A stretch of DNA of 64,000 nt. Origin: Cryptomeria japonica. Its lineage: Eukaryota; Streptophyta; Pinopsida; Cupressales; Cupressaceae. The notes beneath the pieces were generated by a model. It saw nothing but the letters and a program-made list of their open reading frames with translations, did not search any database and was not told where the DNA came from. Positions 46,650 through 58,937 of the stretch are shown piece by piece (the first letter of the stretch is position 1; each line of letters opens with the position of its first letter). Both the position numbers and the translations under genes were made by a program. The stretch is taken from positions 540,348,335-540,412,334 of the forward strand of contig NC_081412.1 in the NCBI RefSeq assembly GCF_030272615.1. The letters run 5' to 3'.

Positions 46650-48604
46650 TCATTTGAGCATGATGGTCTAGCAAATGTTTTTACTCCTTTTATGGCATTT
46701 ACATTGAGTTCTAATGTACTGCTTACATTATTTCTTATTTGCCAGAATGTCCCATCCGCATCTGTTCACTAAAAGATAAATGGACTCCATATAAAAAATT
46801 ACATGGCAATGCAGCTACTTGAATGATTTCTCATTCCAGTTTTCCACTCAATTTATGGATCACAAATTTGGTATTTAAATATTTTTCCATACAATCCAAT
46901 TTTCAGAGCGTAAAGAGAAAGTACTATATACATATCAAAGTTGAGGCAAATAAAGAAAAATGAAATTGAATCATGATATTAAAGAGTACCAAATTGAATA
47001 CCCGGGATCAGCTGATCTCTCTAGCTTTTGAGAATGAAAAGCCAGCTATGATCTTCACTGTAATGACAAATTTTAACTTGATTGACAGATCTAGTATATG
47101 AGCAAAGCATGTGTGCTTATCCATTTACACTAACAAAAGGTTGTCTGAGTTGGGCCAACTGGTAAATATCCTGAACAAGGCAAAAGGTCCAGTTTCATCA
47201 TGGGGATGCTGGGAGCCACTCAATTTACTAAAGCATGCCTACTCACAACAAATATCATTTGTCATAGGTTCGAGTCCCACTAGCTACTATCCAGTAAATC
47301 TAGCATAACCTAAACAGTCTGTAACAGTTTTTTATTTTTATTTTTTAAATTAACAAACAAAGATAAGATGAGCATCCACATGTAATACAAAATTGTATGA
47401 CTGAATTCATTTTTATAATAATGAGTAATTCTTGAAATTTCCATGTTTGTAAATATTAAGGGTTTCACAATGCTTAAGCATAAGTTTACAAATAAAGCTG
47501 AATGCCAGGGTTGTGTCATGAGACTTTGCTAGTACACACTAGAATTCTTTCTGTTAATTAAGGCCATCTATGAAGAATAATGCTGCAGTTGGCAATTTAA
47601 ATGCAGATGATATACCATTTGCTTACCAAAGCTTGTCTAAACAGCCTGCGTGACAGTTTGGGTTTAAAGTTAATATGGGTTACCTCACTGTTAACCAAGG
47701 AAATGGGTATCTTTAATGTGATTGGTTCACGTTCCTTGTAGTGTATTAACTCAAAACTCTGCTGAATCAAATATCAAATAAACTCAATAAATAGAATACT
47801 TGTATCAATTTAATTCACATTTGATTCAAATTACACAATATAGATATGTGCATCCATATTTTTTTAAAGAGCTTAACTACAGGAAGGCTTGTGTATTTAG
47901 ATCACGTGATTTATTGTTTTTTTTTTATCTCACTTGTTCTGAAGGAGTTTTCTTAATTTAATCACTGCTACTAATGAAAGTCACAATCAATAGTTTTGGA
48001 GTTAAAAGGAAATGTTCCCTGCCCAAAAATGAAAATAAAATAAATTTATTTAGATTTTGAATTGAAAAATGATGTAGAAGCTATGCAAAATCGATACACT
48101 ACACAGATTTTTAGAGGTTGTTCAAACAGTTGTCTCGGATTTTGCAAATTGGTTGTGTTTTACTCTAGTTCAAAACTATGTTCATGTTTTACTCTAGTTC
48201 CAAAATATGTTTATTGAACTACTATTTGCAACTGTAGAAATGAACTAGCAAGTAGACTAGAACTTGTACCAGTGGAACGAAGTACCGAAAAATTGATAAT
48301 TGGAATTTGCTGGCCTCAATCTTCTAGTATATGCATTTCAGTTAGGATTGATGATATTTACAATCACCTTTGAGTAATCCATTGAATCACGAGGGACATG
48401 TTCTCCTCAATCAAGTTCATGGTTGAACTAATTCAACTTTAGAATAAGGATGGAGGACATCAAGCATACATGCAATGGACTTAAGATGATGTTGCAAGAA
48501 AGCAATATAGAATGGATTCTTCTTTACGCTCTTTAACCTAGGTGTTCTTTCACATTCCTACATTCCTAAATGATTTCAAAATAAACTAAATGAATGAATG
48601 CCAT
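46650..48604. other. 3' flank of OHP1
   Basis: Probable 3' UTR followed by A+T-rich intergenic DNA. No clear AATAAA lies close to the stop. A SINE-like unit is at 47131-47356. No other gene is seen. Confidence 0.5.
47131..47356 (+). mobile_element. candidate tRNA-derived SINE
   Basis: TGGGCCAACTGG (47151-47162) resembles RNA polymerase III box A, and GGTTCGAGTCC (47267-47277) fits box B exactly. The unit ends in a T-rich tail (47328-47346), and TAACAAA occurs on both sides (47131-47137 and 47350-47356) as a possible target duplication. The box spacing of about 116 nt is much longer than in a tRNA, so it may be a composite or enlarged head. Confidence 0.45.
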
Positions 48605-49174
48605 TAATAACAACATGGTGTATAAATCAGCATAAATGTGTGCTAGTTGGATCACAACTACTAAACCAATAGGATGTAAATTTAAAATCTGGATTTTTAA
48701 AAGCATGGGGTTACAATTGCAATTATAAAAATGAATTTGATCAAGTCACCCATGCTATTATGAGTCAAATTGATGAACCAAAGATCTAATCCAAGGTGAT
48801 GAAGAGTGGATTTGGAAGTTATGATCAATATATGGGGATGAGTGATGATGAGATCTTGATATGGTCATTTGATAATTCAAATTCATGCAAGAATATGCCA
48901 CTTGTAGGCTAGTCATTACTTTTAATGAAAGCAAACCCAAAACATAGGAAAGGGTATGGTTATGCAATTCTCACCTTTACATTTTACTCTCACAATGATA
49001 TAAATGTGAACTACTAGGTAGATGCATGCCAAAGTAAAATAAGTACTCAAGATGGAATTTAAATAATTTTCAAATATTGAGATATAAACCTATTCAAATT
49101 GCATAGACCATTATTGAATTCATTTTAGATTGAGTACTACATTGAAAAACTTGCAAAACCAAATGAGTGCATAG

Positions 49175-49175
49175 T

Positions 49176-49242
<67 letters not shown>
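49175..49242. repeat. (TG)n(GA)n microsatellite, copy 1
   Basis: About 12 TG units then about 21 GA units at the end of the first 673-bp copy. Confidence 0.95.
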
Positions 49243-49244
<2 letters not shown>

Positions 49245-49847
49245 TGTCTATCACACATTTGAAATAGGCGCTTATATTAATAACAACATGGTGTATAAAT
49301 CAGCATAAATGTGTGCTAGTTGGATCACAACTACTAAACCAATAGGATGTAAATTTAAAATCTGGATTTTTAAAAGCATGGGGTTACAATTGCAATTATA
49401 AAAATGAATTTGATCAAGTCACCCATGCTATTATGAGTCAAATTGATGAACCAAAGATCTAATCCAAGGTGATGAAGAGTGGATTTGGAAGTTATGATCA
49501 ATATATGGGGATGAGTGATGATGAGATCTTGATATGGTCATTTGATAATTCAAATTCATGCAAGAATATGCCACTTGTAGGCTAGTCATTACTTTTAATG
49601 AAAGCAAACCCAAAACATAGGAAAGGGTATGGTTATGCAATTCTCACCTTTACATTTTACTCTCACAATGATATAAATGTGAACTACTAGGTAGATGCAT
49701 GCCAAAGTAAAATAAGTACTCAAGATGGAATTTAAATAATTTTCAAATATTGAGATATAAACCTATTCAAATTGCATAGACCATTATTGAATTCTTTTTA
49801 GATTGAGTACTACATTGAAAAACTTGCAAAACCAAATGAGTGCATAG

Positions 49848-49961
<114 letters not shown>

Positions 49962-50079
49962 TGTCTATCACACATTTGAAATAGGTGCTCACACATTTGA
50001 AATAGGCGCTTACTTCAACTTACCTGAAAAATATCTATCATCAAAAAAGTGAGTGAGAGAGAGAGAGAAAGGGAGAGGG

Positions 50080-50088
50080 GTGCATAGT

Positions 50089-50165
<77 letters not shown>
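50080..50165. repeat. (TG)n(GA)n microsatellite, third partial copy
   Basis: Preceded by TGCATAGTTG as in the other two copies, so it is a third, truncated derivative of the same repeat end. After it the sequence diverges. Confidence 0.85.
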
Positions 50166-50168
<3 letters not shown>

Positions 50169-50479
50169 ATGTTTGATATAGAAAATAGTAGGGCTTATTA
50201 AAGCTCTCTTGGACATGGGAATGAGTATGAGCCTATACTTGCAAAACATAACTAACAAAATGAATGTTAGTGGTATATATTCCCCATCCCTCTCATTGTT
50301 GGATACAAAAGGCACACTAGGAGGAGAGGGGAAGAAAACATAATCATATAAGGCATGCAAGAATGGTCTAGATAGCATCCTATTATAAACATTTAAGGGC
50401 ACAAGTAATATATAATCATGAAGGATTGTGTAATAAATGGAAAAGATGACCCTTTAACATTGCATCCAACAAAATAAAA

Positions 50480-50720
50480 TGGCAAGACAAGGATAGCCAT
50501 AAATAAACATGACAAGGAGTATAAGATATAAACATGACAAGGATCATAAGATATAAGCATTATAAAAAACTATAGATATGGAATACTGAGATTTAAGCAT
50601 GGTAAGGATCATAAACATGTGGGCACAATATATAAACATGATAGTATGCAAGTAACATAAGTTATAAACATGAAAATCATATAGCATGATAAACATTAAT
50701 AAGTATAATCATGGCATAAG
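50480..50720. repeat. degenerate ATAAACATGA-type short repeats
   Basis: Variants of ATAAACATGACAAGGATCAT and AAGATATAAACATG recur every 25-35 bp. The surrounding 50166-51402 is A-rich with no gene. Confidence 0.5.
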
Positions 50721-51402
50721 AGTTAAACAACATATAAGAAACTATGGTAACATCAAAAGTAATTTAACATAGGAACATAACAAGGAACATGTCACAACAT
50801 ATGTAATAAACATACATCATATTAGGACACGTGGGTCAAACAAGGAACACTTATGAAAGATACCAAGGCAATATAGGAAAGAATATGGGCAAAGCATAGG
50901 AGCTAAACATAGAAAAAGAGGAGGTGCCCCATAGTGGGGAAAAGCAAAATAATGAAACATAGTATAGAAGCTAAAATGAAAATAGGAGATGCACAACAAA
51001 TATTAAATAAACAAAAGGCCAAAGTGTAAGGACATGAATGAAAAATGAAAGAATAAATAAGGAGGATAATCACATACATGGCACAAGAAAAATGAAAAAG
51101 TAAAAATTTATACAACACATAAAGAAGAAGTGACATGAATAATGCAACACCTTTTCATAGCTACATGTCAGCACACACCACTAAAGGTATCGTCACCACA
51201 TGTTAACTAGGAACATGTTAAAAACATAAAATAAATAGAAAGTCAAGAAAGGAAAACAAATGTATAAGATGTGAATAGTGAGAGAGGTAGCAGCGAATGA
51301 AAACATCTTCATTGGGAAAGTCTATAATATGCTCTAAAAATTTATCATTGAAATTAATACACCTTCCATGTAATGTTCTTATCATCAAGAGTTATGCTCC
51401 AT

Positions 51403-53773
51403 TTTTATGAACATCAATTGAAAATAATAGAAATAACTTAATAAAGAAAGAGAGATTTCAAAACTATATAATAAAAATGCCTAAATGTATTTAGAAAATG
51501 ATCAAATGCTTGAGGTAAGGCAAAGCCATACAATGCTTCATATTGGAAGGCAATTGCTCCAAATTATATCTTAATATGATAAGATTGAAACATATATAAT
51601 ATTCTGAACTCTCATATGAGTCTCTTTTGTTTATTATATACTACTCAAATACCTACCACTACCACTTACACATACATGGAAGATAAATACATTATTCTAA
51701 TTAATTAGTAGAGTGACTTACAAAGCACATGCACCCCTAATAATTTATTTATTACTGCTTATTAAACTTTAATACTATTCCCCTAGGAACATTACATAAC
51801 ATCCCTCTTAACCATATTACTCTCTTGGAATATGAGAAGAAAACAATAAATAAAACTATTGCAAATTAGTACAAATATGGTGTCTCACTTATCCTAACAT
51901 CCATATATGCCATCTTTGTTACAAGTTTTTCTTGCCATCTTTGTTACAAGTTTTTCTTGATGGTACCTAGGTCCCATCCCCAATTCATATCCAATTTGAT
52001 GCCAATAATCCTTGTACCTTTTCCTATAATTCCATGCAAAGCTATAGTGATTGACCCTCACATTCCATGTTGAATCATGCATCCATGATGTTGTCTCTCG
52101 CAATGATGTGGATGAATGCATATTGCACCTTTTCTATCTCTAGAACCTTCTTTGGTTGTTCTTTACCTTGTGCCACTTGTTCTATTGGCTCATGATGGGA
52201 AATAACCATTTCATCTTTTGGATTTTCTTCTTCTTTTTCCTCTTATTCTTGTTTTTCTTCTATGAATGTTTTCTAAGATGCCCAAACTTGTTCTACCTTA
52301 ACATTCTGTTGGTCTTTATTATGTCTAATATCCTATAATGTGACTTTTTTTCTTTCTATACTGATGCTTCATAAATTTCTTTTGTTCTTTTATATTGATT
52401 CTCCTAGAGATATCCAAAAATTATATTTAACCCATGTTCATATTCAAATAATTAAATTTGAATGCAAAACATATCTATACATAATGAGATTTAAATCTTC
52501 AAAATTTGAAATTTCTTATCCTTTATTTGACTATCATTGATTTTCTTTTCTTGTGGTTGTATTTTCTTTAATACATCCATGATGATGAAATTATACTCGC
52601 TTCTAGGGTTTATAGAAACAATAATCCTTACCTTTTCAATGCATCTATTGGAACTGAATGAGTGAATTTTCTTTTTGTGGATCTAAAGTGAATGTATCTA
52701 TATCCTTAATTTTCTTTTCATCTCCTTTTTCTTCACTATGCCTTTTCCCTTTCTCTATCTCCCTTATCCTTAATTTCTACTTTCTTATCTTTATCAACTA
52801 TTATTTATTTTTTGTGTTCATCTAGTCTTAAAAATAATCCAATTCATGGAAAGAAAATAATTTGTATATGTTCGCCAAAACCAATCGTGAGCTACATCTT
52901 TTCAATGCTTTAAAAAAGTACTTGCTAGAATAAATTGTGACCACAAGCTCTTTTAAATTGGTGCTACCATTCTATTGCATCACCACTTCCATCAAACTCA
53001 AGAAACTCCATAAAAACTAGGGTCTCCAATTTTTTTTGAGAAATATCTTTTTCTTTACATATCTAAGAAGAAAATAATGTTAAAAGGTAGATTTAAATAT
53101 CAATCCACTTAAAAAATGGTTGTGATTTCCTCATTCAAGTTGCAAGATATGATTTTTTTTTAAAATCTTGCACACCAATTTTTTTTGAAAGGTCAATTTC
53201 GAATCACCACATCCCCCTTTATATTTATACAATATTCAAGGTAAAAAATATTCAAAGCTTTCAAATTCCTTTTTCTAATGAATCTAAAATCACATTTTTT
53301 TGAAGACCGATCTAAGGCACACACCTCTCTATAAGAAATTTGATCTTAAATAAAAAATCAACAATAAAAAATATGATCTCATTTTTCAATAGAAAGAACT
53401 TTGATACCAGATGTTATAATCCTGAATAGAAAATAATATAAATAACTCAATAATGAAAGAGAAATCTCACAATTCAATAATAGAAAAATCCAAATGTATT
53501 AATTTTTTTTTTCAAAACCTTATAAGAAAACATCGTGTAATGCTAATTTCTAGAAGGAAGCAATTCCATACTATATCTTAATATAAAATTAAAACACACA
53601 CAATTAATTAATTGACATCTCATATGAGTTTTGTCTTTATTATACTAAACTACCTACCACTACCACTTACCCATAAATCTAGGATAAATATTGGATTATA
53701 AAACATATGCACTCTAATAGATTATTTATTGTTACCTAATAGACTATAATATTGTACCCTTAAATACATTACA
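51403..53773 (-). mobile_element. small, probably non-autonomous LTR retrotransposon
   Basis: About 360-390-bp diverged direct repeats (51403-51796 and 53412-53773) share ordered blocks such as CTCATATGAGT, CCTACCACTACCACTTAC and ACATTACA. The right repeat starts TGTTATAATCC and is preceded by GATACCA, the reverse complement of a Met-type PBS (TGGTATCAAAG), so the element reads on the minus strand. The 1.6-kb interior encodes no RT or integrase. An acidic minus-strand piece (EEKEEENPKDEMVISHHEP, near 52180-52250, with stops) may be a gag relic. Confidence 0.6.
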
Positions 53774-54281
53774 TTCATGAGCAAGAGTGTGATGGAAAGA
53801 TGTCAAATGTGCGGTAGGCTTGGAAGGAAATTGTATAATGTTTATTTTAAGGGATTTCTTCTTTTCTCCTCTTTCTTTCTCTTCCTCCTCCTCCTCTTTT
53901 TTTTTTCTCAAGTAGTGCATTATGATGTATATACTCATAAGTAGAAGAATCATCATCATGTAATACCATATGATTAGTGTAATCACATAAATCTGTCCAC
54001 TTAATTAAAATGAATATTTAGTATTTATTTGATTATTTAACCATCAATTAATAATTAATTAAATTAATATTTAATTAATTCATCTTAACCCTCTTCTCCT
54101 ATTAATTAAATAAATTATTCAATTTATTTGATTTAATTCACTTAACCAAATTCAGACCATTAATTAAATAAATAAATCATATTTATTTAATTAAATTTTC
54201 TCTCACATTTAAATAAATTAATATTTATTTAAATTCCCCCAAAATCCCACCTCTCACATTTAAATAAATTAACATTTATTT

Positions 54282-54440
54282 AAATCACCTTTATCCTCTA
54301 CCCACTTGCATTTTCCTACAAATGCAAGTTGCACAACTATTTTAAATAAATCATTTATTTAAATCACCTTTATCCTCCACCCACTTGCATTTTCCTACAA
54401 ATGCAAGTTGCACAACTATTTTAAATAAATTATTTATTTA
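54282..54440 (+). repeat. 79-bp tandem duplication inside the solo LTR
   Basis: Two units, 54282-54360 and 54361-54440, each containing an inverted repeat CTTGCATTT/AAATGCAAG with spacer TCCTAC. The Tat LTR has a single unit of this segment. Confidence 0.85.
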
Positions 54441-54459
54441 AAATCCTATTTATCTTCAC

Positions 54460-54790
54460 CCACTTGAAACCTTTAATGGTTTCCCTTAAAGTCTTCAAAC
54501 TTAATGGCTTCCTTCTAGAGTCTTCTCAAACCTTTAATGGTTTCCCTTAAAGTCTTCAAAACTTAATGGCTTTAAAGTCTTCAAACTTGATGGCTTCCTT
54601 CTATAGTCTTCTTAAGCCTTTAATGGTTTCCCTTAAAGTCTTCAAACTTAATGGCTTCCCTTAAAGTCTTCTTAAGACTTTAATGGCTTCCCTTAAAGTC
54701 TTCTTAAGACTTTAATGGCTTCCCTTAAAGTCTTCAAGCCTTTAATGGTTTCCCTCAAAGTCTTCAAGCATTTTAATGCTTTATCTTCCT
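54460..54790 (+). repeat. TTTAATGGCTTCCCTTAAAG minisatellite in the solo LTR
   Basis: About ten variants of TTTAATGG(C/T)TTCCCTTAAAG and TCTTCAAACTTAATGG with period roughly 27-33 bp. The Tat LTR holds only two or three related units (reverse orientation, 19590-19680 and 33622-33710). Confidence 0.85.
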
Positions 54791-55830
54791 TTTTCTCATT
54801 TAAATAAATTAATATTTATTTGAATATTTATCCAAATGCAAATTACACCATTTAATTGAAATAAATGATTTTATTTTAATTGAAAATACCAAAATTCCTC
54901 CCACTTGCATTTTCCCACAAAATCCACTTGCATGCCTAAACCCCTTCTAGATTCTTCTAAACCTTTCCTAATTAACCTAATCCATCCCCTAAATATTGTC
55001 ACATTCCTAAGCAAATTGAAGTCACTTCTCAAAGACTCCAAAGTCTTTGAAAATCAATTAATGCTTTGTGTGTTCAACAAATTAACCTCTAAAGTCTTCC
55101 AAACCACTTATGGCTCTTACATGACCATTAATGGTTAATTCCACTTGCACCCATGGTTAAGGACTTTGACCCCTAACTTAACCCTCATGTAACCCATGTG
55201 TCTCTTCAAAGCATTTATTTCTTTGACTAGGGTAACCATCATGTCCCCTCAAGCATTTAATGCTCCTTATCTCTCCTCTCAAGCCTCCTCATGGTGACAC
55301 TTGTCAACATGGGATTGGGTTGAAAGTCTCACATGGATTGAATATCTTTCAATCCTAACCCTTGTTAAGATTACTCAATCTTAACCCTTCATTTCCCCAT
55401 TTCTTCTATAAATAGAACCCTTCTCCTCGAGCAAAGAGGAAGCATTAGAGTATTGTTGTTATACTGACATTAGCATAGAGCTTTTTCATAGCATCACTAT
55501 CTACACTTGCATAGCATTTGTTTATCATATTCAACCATCTTGAATCTCCATATGGCATCCATGGATAGTGTTAAAAGCTGAGAGCTACACTCATTTGGGA
55601 CTTGGAGAGGGGAGAAACAAGGGAGAAGCATCAAAAGGCATCATGGAAGCATCTTAGGGAGGCTCTTCTCCTTTCTTTTATTTTGTTAAACTTCTTTCAT
55701 GCTTTTTTGAAATCTCTTTTGATATGTTTGGAATGGTTTTTAGTTCTTTGTTTTGTTTTTATGGTTGAAACTAACTTATTAACATTGAACTTTGTTGTTG
55801 CCTTGTCCCCATTTCCATGACATCAATTAG

Positions 55831-56630
55831 CATTATTTTTAATATTTTGAATTTTATGTTTGAATGTAATACATTTATTTGTATAATGTACACATCTATA
55901 ATGTTAATCACAAAAATAGTTAATCTTGTGTGGTGCAAGTTTAGAACATATATCTTGGTTTAATTGGGGTAAAATTATATGATTGTGTTCTAAGAGTTGT
56001 TCTAATACATGTAGACGCTCATCTATTATAATTAATTCTCTAAATATCTTTTTATTTGATGTGTATGATTATCATCATACATGTCCCATTGCCTTCATTA
56101 TCCAAATATGACAATGAAAATAATTCATGATCATAAGGGGAAGTTCTAGAAATACGTTTATATAAAAGCGAAAGTACTAATAAGGAACACATTCACATTT
56201 ACATACACTAGCACATAGATCTAAAGATGAATTACAAGGGTTGTAAATCAAATGTCTTATAAAGAGTAGAAGTAAAACATCAATAAACATATGTTGAAGA
56301 TCCTTGTCCCATAATGAATATTTTTAATTATTATTCAAAGATTGAAATATCATGATATAACCTTTAATTTTCCCATGCTCCTTTTGCTTGCCTTGCACAG
56401 TTTGTATAATAGATGGTTTTGGATCAACATTATAATGAAAATGTTTCATGGAATCATTAGTCAAATCCTTAAGGACATGGTAGATGAAAGGAAGCAAGGT
56501 ATGTGGAAAAGCTTCCTATACCAATCTAATGAGAGGAGATAGTGTATATTTTTCCAATGCACATACTATCAATAAAATAGCATGCAACAAAGCAATAATA
56601 CCATAACACAAGATATAAATGGGGAAAATG
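55831..56630. other. A+T-rich spacer, no gene seen
   Basis: Lies between the solo LTR and the chromovirus 5' LTR. Short open frames only, with no recognisable motifs. Confidence 0.5.
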
Positions 56631-57064
56631 TGATAACCCTCTACTGTATCACCTGATGTAAATCTTATAAAATACCTCAATAATGATAATAACATATATT
56701 ACCGAGTCCAGGTAGAAATATATAAAATGAAGAAATCAATTATTAAAATAATGTTAATATATTAAAAGAGGAAATAAATTATTAAATAATGTTAATATAT
56801 TAAATAAGGTTAATATAAGAAATAAATGATTAAATAATGTTAATATATATTTAATATATTAAATGATGAAGAAATGAATTATTAAATAATTAAATAATGT
56901 TAATTATTAAATGGAATTGAGATATTATACAAGTGAAGCTCATTTGAGATATTATATAAGTTAAGTTTATTATATAATGTTAATTATATTAAATGGAATT
57001 GAGATATTAAAAGAAGGAAGAGTTAACGCCACGGTTACCCCCCACGGGAAGTGGTGGGATGGGA

Positions 57065-57112
57065 GTCGCAGCCTGGGCTGCGACCACCGTCACACCCCTT
57101 CCTACGGAAGGG
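57065..57112 (+). repeat. two G+C-rich inverted repeats in the LTR promoter region
   Basis: GTCGCAGCC/GGCTGCGAC (57065-57073, 57076-57084; 2-nt spacer) and CCCTTCC/GGAAGGG (57096-57102, 57106-57112; 3-nt spacer). Both lie 40-80 bp upstream of the TATA-like TATAAAG. Confidence 0.75.
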
Positions 57113-57675
57113 ACCCTGTGGTGGGACACAACCCTTCCCCTCCATAGGTATAAAGTAAGACAACCCGCAGAGCAAAGGAGGAGGCACAAAGGAAGAGAAA
57201 ACGAGAGGAAGAGAGGCTATAGACTGCGAAAAAGGTAAGCGATTGATTTACACGCCATAGGAATATATATGTGTGTGGACGTGTGTGCCACACACACACA
57301 CATATTTATGATGGTTATGTCGTATGTGATAGTACAGCAATCTCTTTGACAGAGTTTTATCGTAATAGTGTCTCATGTATATATACAAATATATGTACGT
57401 GTGTACATCCACACACACACACATATAGGTATGCATGTATGTATGTAAGATATATGTATGTATGTAGGATCAATAATAGTAATTAAAGAATATGTAGAGG
57501 CATGCAGGAATTATAAATAAAAAATGATAATGAAATATAAACTGTTATATGAATAACAATAATTTGGCTATGTGATGGAGGCTATTGGGAGAAAATCCCC
57601 TTAGCCTAATTCGGGATTATGATAATCCTTGGTAGGCAATATATACTAAGTACTCATATGCATATATGTTAAAGG

Positions 57676-57886
57676 CTTGGGTGTCAGAAGCTCACCCAAG
57701 AAGAGACGGATCTTGCCGGTCCTCTCTAGTAGACTTGGATGATAAGATGTATCATCCAAGGGAAGGAATTGATCATATATGACGATCTTCCTTGGTAGGC
57801 TTGGATGTAAGATGTTACATCCAAGACGAGAATTGAATTATCCATTGATTTCCCTGGTAAGGCTTGGAACCATGATGGGCTCCAAG
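57676..57886 (+). repeat. array of four CTTGG...CCAAG hairpins in the chromovirus LTR
   Basis: Hairpins at 57676-57700 (8-bp stem), 57734-57760 (11 bp), 57800-57825 (11 bp) and 57863-57886 (6 bp, mismatch, 2 bp). All open CTTGG and close CCAAG. The inner stem sequences differ while pairing is kept in the first three. Linkers resemble TTCCTTGGTAGG. Unit spacing is 58, 66 and 63 nt. Confidence 0.88.
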
Positions 57887-58080
57887 AAGGCGGGCATTAC
57901 AACCGCCTGAGGACATATCCCAATACTTCATTCGTATCCTTTTTATTACCTAAGAATTGAGATTAGTTTTAATTAAGTAATTGAAGTTTAATTGCAAATT
58001 AGATTAGTAATATATATTTTGTTGCATTCTAATAGTCTGTTTTGCAGGAAAGTGATCTCTAACTAGTAGGGACATTACAG

Positions 58081-58092
58081 TGGTATCAGAGC
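58081..58092 (+). other. chromovirus primer-binding site
   Basis: TGGTATCAGAGC, the standard plant initiator-Met PBS, one base after the LTR end. Confidence 0.93.
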
Positions 58093-58128
58093 ATAATCCT
58101 GCCAACCTGTGGAAGGGAGACTTAGTTT

Positions 58129-58932
58129 ATGATCACATATCAGAGGAAGAAAGGCACGAAAGCAATGGCCGATCAATTAGCCAAACAACTTCAGACTTTC
58201 ATGGAGCAAACCAATGAGAAATTCGAAAGAATGAGCCAATTAATCCTCCAAAGTACAAACAACAACAATAGAGATATTCCAAACCCTAGAAGAGAGACAC
58301 ACTCTAATCACACCGATAACGAACGATCTCCTCAAAGTTCTAGACAAACAATTCCCAAATTTCTTCTAGGAGAAGAACATATGGGAGATGAAGAGGAGCA
58401 AGCCACACTTGGTGTGGAAGAAATCACCCAAATTTATGCTAGATTAGAGCTAAAAGTTCAGAGGATGGTTTTCTTCAGGGACTTCTGTGAGTCCAAGACT
58501 AATGAAGGTAGAAGGAGGAATCATATGGTTAAAGACCTCAAAGCTAAAGTTAACAAAATGTCCCTACGATGCTTTGATGGGTCAAGGAAGGATATCGCCC
58601 AAGCTTGGGTCCAAAAACTAGATACATACCTTTCATACAGCCCCATGGCCGAAGGAGATGCTATCAAGTTTGCCATACTCCATTTAATCGGAGCAGCCCA
58701 TAATTGGTGGCATAATGGTCTCATTACCCTAGGCCACAAAAATATCTCCACCTATAATGAGCTTACTCATAAACTCATCAGCCCGTTTGATCAGAAGGAC
58801 TCAGAATGGTACTTCCAAGAGTTAACCCACCTTAAGCAATCAGGAACCATTGAAGACTATATCGATCAATTCCAAAACCTATCAGTAATGGTCCTCGACC
58901 TATCCCAGAGTAGGCTTACCTACATGTTTTAG
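58129..58932 (+). pseudogene. gag: chromovirus gag (capsid part)
   Basis: 267 codons; the listed start is ATG at 58129 and MADQLAKQLQTF begins a little downstream. A retrotransposon Gag domain spans about residues 140-260: FDGSRKDIAQAWVQKLDTYL, AHNWWHNGL, FDQKDSEWYFQELTHLKQSG, DYIDQFQNL. The frame ends at TAG (58930-58932), created by a one-base shift in a T-run. The continuing protein (LEGLKDFIK) is in the next frame, so gag and the knuckle region have been separated by mutation. Confidence 0.88.
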
Positions 58933-58937
58933 AAGGC

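Larger units (their letters stand above)
53978..55825 (+). mobile_element. solo LTR of the Tat element family
   Basis: Starts TGTAATCACATAAATCTGTCC, like the Tat LTR (TGTAGTCACATAAATCTGTCC on the minus strand), and ends GACATCA. It is flanked by ATTAG on both sides (53973-53977, 55826-55830), a clean 5-bp target duplication with no internal region. At 1848 bp it exceeds the 1440-bp Tat LTR through repeat expansion. TATA box CTATAAATAG is at 55406-55415. It probably arose by recombination between two LTRs. Confidence 0.9.
56631..58079 (+). repeat. chromovirus 5' LTR
   Basis: TGATAACCC...GACATTACA, 1449 bp. It has three unlike parts: an A+T-rich start with repeated ATTAAATAATGTTAATAT (56735-56930), a G+C-rich promoter stretch (57020-57230, TATAAAG near 57149), and a downstream part with a CA/TG-repeat region (57270-57480) and a hairpin array (57614-57886). 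Confidence 0.9.

Noticed and set aside
48758-49640. Two identical 69-codon minus-strand frames (48758-48967 and 49431-49640) as a duplicated small gene
   Set aside because: They are the same noncoding stretch within the 673-bp tandem duplication. No motif or transcript signal supports coding.
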